A stretch of DNA of 64,000 bases from Lachnospiraceae bacterium (lineage in GTDB: Bacteria > Bacillota_A > Clostridia > Lachnospirales > Lachnospiraceae): NCBI GenBank assembly GCA_017391465.1, contig JAFOYH010000060.1:1-64000 (forward strand). The letters are read 5' to 3'. Below are positions 7,652 through 15,449 of the stretch, in pieces (the first letter of the stretch is position 1; each line of letters opens with the position of its first letter). A program made the translations under genes and the position numbers. The notes under the pieces were generated by a model. The model made no database searches, had not been told where the DNA came from, and saw only the letters and a list, made by a program, of their open reading frames with translations.

Positions 7652-8902
7652 ATGATTGAAAATATACGTCTTTCCTTTCAGGGCATCTGGTCACATAAAA
7701 TGCGTTCTTTTCTGACCATGCTCGGCATTATCATCGGTATTGCTGCAATTATCTCCATCGTATCTACGATCAAAGGTACCAATGAACAGATTAAACAAAA
7801 CCTTATCGGTTCAGGCAACAATACTGTAGAAATCAAACTCTATCAAAATGACTGGGAATACGAAATGCAGTATAATGGTGTTCCTCAAGGAGTCCCGATG
7901 ATTAAAGACGAGACCTTAAGCGAAATCCATTCCATCGATGGTGTTGAAAACGCTTCTCTATATTTGGCACGCAATTATGCCGAAGGGATTTACTACAACT
8001 CAACCATGCTCGAAGGTGGAAAAGTCTTTGGCATAGATAATCATTATTTTGAAACCTGTGGATATCAGATTCAAAAAGGCCGCGGTTTTGTGGACAGAGA
8101 TTATGATACATTCCGAAAAGTAACCATCCTTGATGCATCTGCTGCCAAAACTCTTTTTGGCGGAACAGATCCCCTGAATAAAACCATCGAAATTCAAGGC
8201 GAAGTTTTTACCGTGATTGGTGTATGCGACAAGTCGAATAGCTTTAAACCCGTCATCAATTCCGTTGAAGACTATTACAATTATGCAAATACGGGAAGTA
8301 CCGGCACTCTGTTTATTCCGGATACCTCCTGGCCGATTATTTACAACTATGATGAACCACAAAACTTAATCGTACGTGCAACAAGTACCGATGAAATGAG
8401 CAATGTTGGCCGTGCCTGTGCGGATTTATTGAATGCTTCAATTGCATCTACCGATATTCAATACAAAGCCTCCGATCTCCTGGAACAGGCAAAGCAGCTT
8501 CAGGAACTGAGTGCAGCGACCAACCAGCAGCTTATCTGGATCGCCAGCATCTCACTTTTGGTCGGTGGTATCGGTGTTATGAATATCATGCTCGTTTCTG
8601 TCACTGAACGCACACGAGAAATCGGTCTCAAAAAAGCCATCGGTGCCAGAAAACGTCGAATTCTTGCACAGTTTCTCACCGAAGCCGCCGTACTCACAAG
8701 CCTTGGTGGAATTCTCGGTGTCATCGCCGGTATTGTACTGGCACAGGTGATTTCAAAAATATCCCAGACACCATCTGCGATTAGTATTCCTGCCATCGTC
8801 TTTTCCGTGCTTTTCTCTATGGGTATTGGTATCTTATTTGGACTTTTGCCATCCATAAAAGCTGCAAATTTAAATCCAATCGAGGCATTACGACGTGAAT
8901 AG
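7652..8902 (+). CDS. MacB/FtsX-type ABC transporter permease
   Basis: Membrane subunit of the exporter, 416 residues. One N-terminal membrane helix (MRSFLTMLGIIIGIAAIISIVS), a large extracytoplasmic MacB periplasmic-core-like domain (about residues 45-275) and three C-terminal helices of the FtsX domain (LIWIASISLLVGGIGVMNIMLVSV, with the coupling stretch TERTREIGLKKAIGARKRRILAQF, then two more). The gene follows the second adaptor by 15 bases behind GGAGGG. The end TAG lies at the outer edge of a long near-palindrome. Confidence 0.93.
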   Translation: MIENIRLSFQGIWSHKMRSFLTMLGIIIGIAAIISIVSTIKGTNEQIKQNLIGSGNNTVEIKLYQNDWEYEMQYNGVPQGVPMIKDETLSEIHSIDGVENASLYLARNYAEGIYYNSTMLEGGKVFGIDNHYFETCGYQIQKGRGFVDRDYDTFRKVTILDASAAKTLFGGTDPLNKTIEIQGEVFTVIGVCDKSNSFKPVINSVEDYYNYANTGSTGTLFIPDTSWPIIYNYDEPQNLIVRATSTDEMSNVGRACADLLNASIASTDIQYKASDLLEQAKQLQELSAATNQQLIWIASISLLVGGIGVMNIMLVSVTERTREIGLKKAIGARKRRILAQFLTEAAVLTSLGGILGVIAGIVLAQVISKISQTPSAISIPAIVFSVLFSMGIGILFGLLPSIKAANLNPIEALRRE

Positions 8903-9038
8903 AAAAACATTATCTATAAATTGTTAAATAATATGGCCCGATTTTATTGCGTCTAATGAGTATGTATGATACATACTCCATTAATAGCGTAATAAAATCG
9001 GGCCATATAACGTATTTACATATTTAATATTTTTCTTA
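8900..9038. repeat. Stop-to-stop near-palindrome between convergent genes
   Basis: The core 8931-9008 has arms that match as ATATGGCCCGATTTTATT (18 identical bases) and again as TAATG(G)AGTATGTAT near the centre. Outside the core the arms still resemble each other: TAGAAAAACATTA from the permease stop and, on the other strand, TAAGAAAAATATTA from the stop of the glycosidase gene. There is no clear T-run directly after the core stem. It may act as a two-way terminator or as a stabilising 3' hairpin for both transcripts. Confidence 0.75.
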
Positions 9039-10757
9039 CTTCATGTAGGAAGCAATAATCTCCCAGATTTCTGTACCTTTCTCCCATCCAATACTCCATG
9101 CAGCAACACCCGCAAGATCATAGTCATTGATCATCTGCAGACGTGTACGAAGTGAATCTTCGTCTTCCAGCCAGATCTGGTAAAAACGCCCATCATTATC
9201 TGAAACATACTCACCATAATTCTGACCTGATGCTTCATCATACCATGGTGTTACACCTTTTGCTTCAAGATATCCATAAGCTTCCGTCATACTTGCGTTA
9301 AAAGATTCCACATAACCATTGCCATCGGTCGCCCATACACGCGTAAATAACGGAATCGCATTAATGACTTTTTCCTTTGGAACCATAGATGTCAGATCAT
9401 CAAGTCCCTGTCGAACAAATCCCATAGATGCTACGGAACCTGCCTCCTGTGAACCTGTATGGTGTTCATCGTAACCCATCATAACGACATAATCGGCAAA
9501 AACACCTTCTTCCGGATGATTGTAATGCATCCAATAAACCGGTACATAATTATCAATAGAGAAAACAATTTTTTTCTCACGACATAACTCAGATAATTCG
9601 CGAACAAACTGAATATAATTGTTTGCTCCGGAATCACTGATCATTTCAAAGTCAAGATTGATCCCGTCCAGACCATAGGCGTCAATATAGTATTCTAACT
9701 GATCCAAAACATGCTGACGTTTGGATCTGGATCGTAAGATTTCATTGGTCATCTCACCATCAAAATTCACAAATTCATTCGAGAACATGGCCCATACTTC
9801 CACATTCCATTCATGACATGTCTGTACATAATCTGCACTTCCCAGTGCAACAAGATCTCCATCTGTGTTCTCAAAATGGAACCATCTTGGACTAATTGTA
9901 TTAATTCCAGGTGTTTCTGAAAGCACCTGTTCAATCTCACCATTAGCAACTTCAGAATAAATCGGATGCCATGCCATGTTAATCTTATAATTTTTTGAAA
10001 TGCTTTCAAATTCCGGTTCTTTAAAGTTTGGCTCATCTAAAGTTTCTGCTTCCTTTTTAGAAATACTTTTATTCTGAACCCATCCATAATAACCATCCTC
10101 AGAAACAACTAAAGCCCACTCTTCGCCTTCAAAATCATCAATGACGATCAGTTCTTCACCTTTTCTAAGTTCTCTGAACATTTCACTTTCCGGACCGCCT
10201 TTATATCGAATCGGCGCTTTTTTATCTGTAACTTCGGACTTATATACTTCGCCCCATTCGGTAAGAATCACAACACGATTCGGATTCGTATAAATATCAC
10301 AATCCATCTTCGTATTTTCTTCGATGAAATCCATGGAAATATAAAGTGTACCATCGCGGCTGATCACAACCGGGATATCACTTTTTTTCGTATCATCACC
10401 TACCAGATAAGTTTTTGAATCCGGAGTATATTCCGCCATACCATCGGGTGTTGCATACAGAATTGCATTGGATTCCTCATCCCAGTAAATTCTGGAATTA
10501 AAATTCTGGTTGACTGTATTCACATCCATGTAAACATTACCAGAACCATCATCAATAGCTTTCCATTCTGTCATCTCATAGTTCCACATAATGGTATATT
10601 CATTATCTGAAATACCATAAGCCGCATGATAATCTAATTTATCCGACTCTGAACTAACTTCGTCCACCACATCATCGACAACACCGCATCCGCCAAGAAT
10701 ACAGAGGAGGCCTATGGAAATTATGAGCATGTTTAAAATCTTTCTTATCTTATTCAT
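9036..10757 (-). CDS. Lipoprotein with SH3 and glycoside hydrolase family 18 domains
   Basis: Probably a surface-anchored glycosidase acting on peptidoglycan or chitin-like glycans. The start at 10757 (MNKIRKIL) gives a lipoprotein signal ending in the lipobox ILGGC. Then come a copper-amine-oxidase-N-like domain (about residues 45-165), a bacterial SH3 domain (about 180-240, EELIVIDDFEGEEWALVVSE) and a GH18 catalytic domain (about 260-570) with the hallmark DGINLDFE, whose last Glu is the expected acid. The composition resembles YaaH/SleL-like and LysM-type spore or wall GH18 proteins, but here SH3 replaces LysM. An in-frame upstream ATG at 10814 would add 19 residues without a signal-peptide look. 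The gene is monocistronic. Confidence 0.88.
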   Translation of the reverse strand: MNKIRKILNMLIISIGLLCILGGCGVVDDVVDEVSSESDKLDYHAAYGISDNEYTIMWNYEMTEWKAIDDGSGNVYMDVNTVNQNFNSRIYWDEESNAILYATPDGMAEYTPDSKTYLVGDDTKKSDIPVVISRDGTLYISMDFIEENTKMDCDIYTNPNRVVILTEWGEVYKSEVTDKKAPIRYKGGPESEMFRELRKGEELIVIDDFEGEEWALVVSEDGYYGWVQNKSISKKEAETLDEPNFKEPEFESISKNYKINMAWHPIYSEVANGEIEQVLSETPGINTISPRWFHFENTDGDLVALGSADYVQTCHEWNVEVWAMFSNEFVNFDGEMTNEILRSRSKRQHVLDQLEYYIDAYGLDGINLDFEMISDSGANNYIQFVRELSELCREKKIVFSIDNYVPVYWMHYNHPEEGVFADYVVMMGYDEHHTGSQEAGSVASMGFVRQGLDDLTSMVPKEKVINAIPLFTRVWATDGNGYVESFNASMTEAYGYLEAKGVTPWYDEASGQNYGEYVSDNDGRFYQIWLEDEDSLRTRLQMINDYDLAGVAAWSIGWEKGTEIWEIIASYMK

Positions 10758-11241
10758 GTACTTTAACCTAACCTTCCTTTTTAGTTTCATTGTCTTTACA
10801 CAAGCTGCATACAAAAAAACAATGACAGACTCTATTGCAGAGTATATAATTCATTATACTACAATAGAGCCTATCAGGCAAATGTTATTGGAAAAATCAC
10901 CCACTTTCGCCGAGATGCAGCCCAAAAAACGGTAATGATATCCCACATTTGACATATAATAAGACTAGCTAAGCGTAATTTGGCCACACAATAAAAATAT
11001 TAAGGACACACATAATGGATATATTTGATATGTTTAGAAATGAATTAGGAAGCCAGGCACATTACCTTAGAAATCTTATATAATTGATTATATCAAAAGA
11101 AAAATTTGCCATCAACGACAATCCTTCGACATCCATTCGACAGGATTTTCGCAAAATTTAATATTTTATTCTCTTTACAGTTCGTATTCATATAGGTATA
11201 CTGTATTTAACCTCAAATCCGAATTGAAAGGAGTGATTTCT
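10758..11241. other. Divergent intergenic region between the GH18 lipoprotein gene and mecA
   Basis: About 480 bases. It holds the GH18-gene promoter with a dyad (10830-10881), a possible 22-codon ORF at 11015-11083 (starts MDIFDMFRN, with AAGGA nine bases upstream), and AT-rich sequence in front of mecA. I see no RNA gene or terminator. The short ORF may be chance. Confidence 0.4.
10830..10881 (-). promoter_or_regulatory. Promoter of the GH18 lipoprotein gene with overlapping dyad
   Basis: On the minus strand TTGCCT (10876-10881) and TATAAT (10853-10858) are 17 bases apart. An inverted repeat with outer arms CTCTATTG/CAATAGAG (10830-10837 and 10862-10869) and inner AGTATA/TATACT covers the -10 element, as an operator would. 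Confidence 0.6.
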
Positions 11242-12024
11242 ATGAAGATTGAGAGATTGAATGAGAATCAGATTCGCTGCACCTTGAACAAAGAAGACCT
11301 GGCAGATCGCCAGATTCGTATAAGCGAGTTGGCATATGGCTCCGATAAAGCAAAAAAGCTCTTTCGTGATATGATGACTCAAGCATCCAATGAAGTCGGC
11401 TTTGAAGCCAATGATATCCCTTTAGTCATTGAAGCCATTCCTGTATCCAGCGAATGCATTATTTTAATTGTAACAAAAGTTGAAGATCCTGAAGAATTGG
11501 ATACACGTTTTGCCAAATTCTCACCAGCCAATATTTCTTTGGATGATACAGAAACAATAGATACTCCAAATAAACAACCGACACTTCACAGTGCCGCAGA
11601 TATCCTGGATTTATTTAAAAAAATCAGTGAAGAGATTATTGGTAATGAAATCCAGCCCGCATCTGATGCTTCACAGACAGGAAAAGCCAACGAATCGATT
11701 CCGGAAGATACAAAACATCCTGTTCCTGTCGACATAACGAAGATTTACCTCTTCCACCGAATGGAAGACATTTGCCGATACTCTGAAGCGATCCATTCAC
11801 GCTATTCAGGTTCGAACACATTATATAAAGATCCGAAAAGCGGATATTATATTCTTACATTAACCAAAGGAAAGACTTCTCCAGAGCTTTTCAACAAGAT
11901 CTGCAACATTGCGACCGAATATGGTGAATATGTACCGGCATCCGCTTCCACCGTTGCTTACTATAATGAACACTATAAAATAATTCTTAAAAACAAGGCC
12001 ATTCAAAAGCTTGCGAATCTGTAA
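11242..12024 (+). CDS. mecA: MecA-type ClpC adaptor protein
   Basis: MecA family adaptors bind ClpC and deliver target proteins to the ClpCP protease. The protein (260 residues) starts MKIERLNENQIRCTLNKEDL, the typical N-terminal substrate-binding domain, and has an N-terminal block with AKKLFRDMMTQASNEVGFEA. A variable acidic linker (about residues 100-165) leads to a C-terminal domain (DITKIYLFHRMEDICRYSEAI...LYKDPKSGYYILTLTKG) that matches the ClpC-binding half. The ATG at 11242 follows AAGGAGTG by six bases; an ATG at 11224 precedes that site and is unlikely. In Clostridia its client proteins are not well known. Confidence 0.92.
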   Translation: MKIERLNENQIRCTLNKEDLADRQIRISELAYGSDKAKKLFRDMMTQASNEVGFEANDIPLVIEAIPVSSECIILIVTKVEDPEELDTRFAKFSPANISLDDTETIDTPNKQPTLHSAADILDLFKKISEEIIGNEIQPASDASQTGKANESIPEDTKHPVPVDITKIYLFHRMEDICRYSEAIHSRYSGSNTLYKDPKSGYYILTLTKGKTSPELFNKICNIATEYGEYVPASASTVAYYNEHYKIILKNKAIQKLANL

Positions 12025-12065
12025 TTAAACTTCATCAAAAACAGGAATAGAACGACCCTGTATAA

Positions 12066-12105
12066 TAAAAAACAGCGAGAAGAATCTTCTTCCCGCTGTT
12101 TTTTA
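12066..12105. terminator. Bidirectional terminator between mecA and the DUF1858 gene
   Basis: AAAAAACAGCG(A)GAAGAA pairs with TTCTTC(C)CGCTGTTTTTT. It has A/T runs on both sides and lies between the convergent genes. Confidence 0.85.
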
Positions 12106-12117
12106 GTCTATCAAAAC

Positions 12118-12324
12118 TTATTTTGTTTTTGCAAGAAAATTGTTAATTTCATTAACCAATGCATCTGGATCGATACCATGAACCATAGCTGCTTCTGCAA
12201 TTGTTTCGCCCTGAGAGGATGGACAACCAAGACAATGCATACCAATGCTTAATAAAATTGGTGCAACACCTGCATCAATTCTTAACAAATCGCCGATCAT
12301 TGTTTCTTTTGTTACTACTGCCAT
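12118..12324 (-). CDS. DUF1858 domain protein
   Basis: A 68-residue protein of the DUF1858 type, a small domain of unknown function often found near or fused to hybrid-cluster and disulfide-handling proteins. The reading shows ETMIGDLLRIDAGVAPILLSIGMHCLGCPSS, with the paired Cys (CLGC) at the expected place, and the helix GETIAEAAMVHGIDPDALVNEINNFL. The two Cys could bind metal or form a redox pair. It starts behind AAGGAGGG. The neighbouring ferredoxin gene is divergent and may share a redox theme. Confidence 0.9.
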   Translation of the reverse strand: MAVVTKETMIGDLLRIDAGVAPILLSIGMHCLGCPSSQGETIAEAAMVHGIDPDALVNEINNFLAKTK

Positions 12325-12540
12325 TTTAAAAGCCCTCCTTCTGATTTTTTGACTAGCCTATATTATAATACATTCTTATTTCTAATGCAAGCCTGTGCTT
12401 TCGACAAAAGTGGTTTTTGATAAATTATGTCCATCATTTCATGATTTTATACTTGTCTAACCCGAATTTTTGTATTACAATAGATACGTACAACTTAGGT
12501 ACTTTATGTACTATTCATACTTATAAGGAGGTAACTAATT

Positions 12541-12714
12541 ATGGCATATGTAATTACATCTGATTGTATTTCTTGTGGTGCTTGTGCAGAAGGATGTCCA
12601 GTAGGCGCTATCAAAGAAGGTGATGGACAGTTCGTTATCGACGCTGATACATGTATCGAATGTGGTGCATGCGAAAGCACATGTCCAACAGGCGCTATTA
12701 AAGCAGGCGAATAA
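12541..12714 (+). CDS. 2[4Fe-4S] ferredoxin
   Basis: A 57-residue clostridial-type ferredoxin, a soluble low-potential electron carrier. Both cluster motifs are complete: CISCGACAEGCP (residues 9-20) and CIECGACESTCP (38-49), each CxxCxxCxxxCP, arranged in the internal repeat usual for this family. AAGGAGG lies ten bases before the ATG and a terminator follows, so it is a one-gene unit. It could serve hydrogenase, pyruvate:ferredoxin oxidoreductase or radical enzymes encoded elsewhere. Confidence 0.97.
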   Translation: MAYVITSDCISCGACAEGCPVGAIKEGDGQFVIDADTCIECGACESTCPTGAIKAGE

Positions 12715-12732
12715 TTTAAAAATAATAAAAAG

Positions 12733-12768
12733 CAGGTGCTTAGGATTTCCTAAGCACCTCTTTTTCAT
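12733..12768 (+). terminator. Terminator of the ferredoxin gene
   Basis: AGGTGCTTAGG pairs perfectly with CCTAAGCACCT around a four-base loop, followed by CTTTTT. Confidence 0.92.
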
Positions 12769-12798
12769 TTTAATATATTTTCCGTGTTCGAATCGCTC

Positions 12799-13488
12799 CT
12801 ATTTTCGGAACAAACCAAAACGTCGTTTATTCATCTTTGTCGGTGTGTAAGGTGGTAATTTTGCTGCTGCCACTTCCTGATATCCCCTCTGTCTTCCCCG
12901 AATCATCTCATCCAATTTACGAAAGCGTGCTTCTTCCTTTTGCTCTCTTTGCTGATCTAAAACACTCATCTCATTCATTAGACGCTCTGTAACCATATCC
13001 GCAATATCTTCTTCCAAACGTACGTTATTTTCCATAAGTGCCTGGGACACAATGGCATCCATTATGTATTTAAAATGACTCATCTTCTCCTCTGAACTGA
13101 TCTTCTCCACAGTCAATACCTGTTTGTTCTCCGGTTCCATAACTTCCATATGATCAGAAATTGTATTTTGCCTTGCTTCGTCCTGAATTTTCTTTTCCTC
13201 GTGTTCCTCGTAATTTTGACGTACATCCTCCAACGATATAATATTGGTTGTCTTTTCATCACAGAACAAAATTTCCATGACGTCCTTAATCGATTTTAGT
13301 TGAAACCCCCTGTCTTTGAGTGCCCGTATCCGACAAAAGATATCAATTTCACGCTGAGTATAATAACGATGGCCCATCTCATTCCTTGGTATTTCCAGTG
13401 AAAGCTCATCCTCCCAATAACGCAGTACATGAGATTCTACTTTCACCATTTTTGCTGCATCCGATATGGTGTATCGCATTTCTTCCAT
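12799..13488 (-). CDS. MerR-family regulator with coiled-coil tail
   Basis: The N-terminal domain (residues 1-75) is a MerR-type winged helix: YTISDAAKMVKVESHVLRYWEDEL, then RNEMGHRYYTQREIDIFCRIRALKDRGFQLKSIKDVMEIL. The rest (about 150 residues) is charged and helical, with no effector-binding domain or metal Cys. The last 20 residues are basic (TKMNKRRFGLFRK). This resembles chromosome-organising or RacA-like MerR proteins more than metal or drug sensors, but that is only an analogy. It ends convergent to the ferredoxin gene, and lies downstream of dnaB on the same strand, separated by a terminator. Confidence 0.85.
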   Translation of the reverse strand: MEEMRYTISDAAKMVKVESHVLRYWEDELSLEIPRNEMGHRYYTQREIDIFCRIRALKDRGFQLKSIKDVMEILFCDEKTTNIISLEDVRQNYEEHEEKKIQDEARQNTISDHMEVMEPENKQVLTVEKISSEEKMSHFKYIMDAIVSQALMENNVRLEEDIADMVTERLMNEMSVLDQQREQKEEARFRKLDEMIRGRQRGYQEVAAAKLPPYTPTKMNKRRFGLFRK

Positions 13489-13597
13489 AGAATACCTCCA
13501 ATTACCTTCTCGTTATTTAACAATCAAATTATAGCAAATAGGGAAAATAATTCAATTTTCCCATCTCACAACTTATCGACATAACATTTTCTAAAAA

Positions 13598-13632
13598 TAA
13601 AAAAGCTGGTCATATGATTGATAACCAGCTCA
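13598..13632 (-). terminator. Terminator after dnaB
   Basis: AGCTGGT and ACCAGCT pair with a 12-base loop; on the minus strand the stem is followed by TTTTTT. Confidence 0.85.
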
Positions 13633-13656
13633 TTATTTTTGTAAAATTGCGATATT

Positions 13657-14994
13657 TTATTGTTTGGATTTGTTGGCAAACTTCGTGTAGTTTGGTAACC
13701 ACACAAGCTCAACCGTTCCAATTGGACCATTACGTTGTTTGGCAATAATAATCTCGGAAATATTTTTCTTATCTGTGTCCTTATTATAATAGTCGTCACG
13801 ATAAATAAACATAACGACATCAGCATCCTGTTCAATAGCACCGGACTCACGAAGGTCGGATAACATCGGACGGTGATCCGGACGTGTTTCACATGCACGG
13901 GATAACTGAGACAATGCAATCACCGGCGCATTAATCTCACGGGCAAGTGCTTTCAACGAGCGGGAAATTTCTGAAATTTCCTGCTGACGGGATTCACTGC
14001 GCTTTCCACCGCTCATCAACTGAAGGTAGTCGATAATAACAAGCCCAAGATTATTTTCCAGTTTCATCTTTCGACATTTGGAACGAAGCTCTGAAATGGA
14101 AATACCCGGCGTGTCATCAATAATTAATGGTGCTTTGCTGATTTCTCCCGCACTCTCAATAAGTTTTTCCCAATCATTGGCGCTTAAATTTCCAGTACGA
14201 AGCAACTGGGAATCCACTTTGGACTCCATAGATAAAATACGATTTACCAGCTGGTCCTTCGACATTTCCAAACTGAAAATCGCTGTGGTCACATGATTCT
14301 TTACAGCAATATGCTGCGCCAGATTCAATACAAACGCTGTTTTTCCCATTGATGGACGCGCTGCTATTAATATGAGATCTGAAGGCTGAAAACCAGAGGT
14401 CTTATAGTCCAGGTCATAAAATCCGGTAGGAATTCCCGTTACGGTTCCTTTATGCTTCGCAGCCGTTTCGATCTTATCAATAACACTCAATACAACATCA
14501 CGAATTGGAACAAATTCTTCACTGCTCTTTTTTTGTAAAAGATCAAAAATCTGCTTTTCCGTATTTTCCAAAATGTTATCTACAGGTTCCTTTCCAAGAT
14601 AACATGTATTCGCAATGCCTTCGGTTGCCTTAATCATTCGGCGAAGTAATGCTTTTTCAGATACCGTCTGAGCATAATGTTTAATATTGGCAGATGTAGG
14701 AACATCATTGATAATACCACCAATGAATTCGATACTGGTCAATTCTGGCGGAACGTCCTTATTTTTCAGACGTTCCTGCAGCGTGATCAAATCCACAGGT
14801 TTATCTTCACGATACAACTCCACCATAACTTCAAACAACAAACCATATTGTCTCTGATAAAAGTCTTCATCACTTAAGATCTCCGAGGCTGTAACAATAG
14901 CGTCCTGATCCATTAGCATTGATCCAATAACCGCACGCTCTGCTTCATCACTGTGAGGCAATATTCTTTTGATTAAAGCTTCTTCCATAGCCAT
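13657..14994 (-). CDS. dnaB: Replicative DNA helicase
   Basis: Hexameric helicase that unwinds DNA at the replication fork. Length (445 residues) and layout are those of DnaB: N-terminal domain starting HSDEAERAVIGSMLMDQDAI, linker, then the RecA-like motor with Walker A ARPSMGKT, Walker B LVIIDYLQLM, and the C-terminal Arg-containing piece ESGAIEQDADVVMFIYRD. It follows rplI by six bases on the same strand; gdpP-rplI-dnaB is a conserved Firmicutes cluster. No intein or insertion is seen. Confidence 0.97.
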   Translation of the reverse strand: MAMEEALIKRILPHSDEAERAVIGSMLMDQDAIVTASEILSDEDFYQRQYGLLFEVMVELYREDKPVDLITLQERLKNKDVPPELTSIEFIGGIINDVPTSANIKHYAQTVSEKALLRRMIKATEGIANTCYLGKEPVDNILENTEKQIFDLLQKKSSEEFVPIRDVVLSVIDKIETAAKHKGTVTGIPTGFYDLDYKTSGFQPSDLILIAARPSMGKTAFVLNLAQHIAVKNHVTTAIFSLEMSKDQLVNRILSMESKVDSQLLRTGNLSANDWEKLIESAGEISKAPLIIDDTPGISISELRSKCRKMKLENNLGLVIIDYLQLMSGGKRSESRQQEISEISRSLKALAREINAPVIALSQLSRACETRPDHRPMLSDLRESGAIEQDADVVMFIYRDDYYNKDTDKKNISEIIIAKQRNGPIGTVELVWLPNYTKFANKSKQ

Positions 14995-15000
14995 AAAATC

Positions 15001-15447
15001 TTAGGCCTCCTCGACCTTTACCGTCAACTCTGCCATTACCTTTGGATGTACTTTATATGGTACGATCGCCATACCAACCATACGAATCGGTTCCTGAAGA
15101 TTTAATTTCTTTTTATCAATATCAATATTCAACTGAGCCTTTGCTGCAGCCGCAATTTCTTTTGTAGATACGGAACCGAAAACACGTCCACCTTCACCTG
15201 TTTTGATCTTCACAGTAACCACTTTTTCTTTTAATTCTGCTGCAAACACTTTAGCTGCCTCAAGTTGTTCTTTTGCCACCTTTTCTTCATTGGCTTTTTT
15301 CAATTTCAAATCATTCAGATTCTTTGCCGTAGCTTCGATACCAAGTTTCTTTTTTAAAATAAAGTTTCTTGCATATCCTTCGTTAACTTCGACAAGTTCA
15401 CCCTTTTTGCCAAGGCTTTTTACATCTTCTAATAAAATGACTTTCAT
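15001..15447 (-). CDS. rplI: 50S ribosomal protein bL9
   Basis: Large-subunit ribosomal protein of 148 residues with the standard start [21 protein letters not shown], followed by the long connecting helix and the C-terminal RNA-binding domain ([20 protein letters not shown]). A TTG at 15453 is in frame but the ATG at 15447 matches the family and has AAGGAGCG nine bases ahead. The ribosome site overlaps the end of gdpP, so the two genes are coupled. Confidence 0.97.
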   Translation of the reverse strand: MKVILLEDVKSLGKKGELVEVNEGYARNFILKKKLGIEATAKNLNDLKLKKANEEKVAKEQLEAAKVFAAELKEKVVTVKIKTGEGGRVFGSVSTKEIAAAAKAQLNIDIDKKKLNLQEPIRMVGMAIVPYKVHPKVMAELTVKVEEA

Positions 15448-15449
15448 AA

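Noticed and set aside
11015..11083. 22-codon ORF upstream of mecA (MDIFDMFRNELG)
   Set aside because: Too short and with only a weak ribosome site; kept as a remark in the intergenic entry, not called as a gene.
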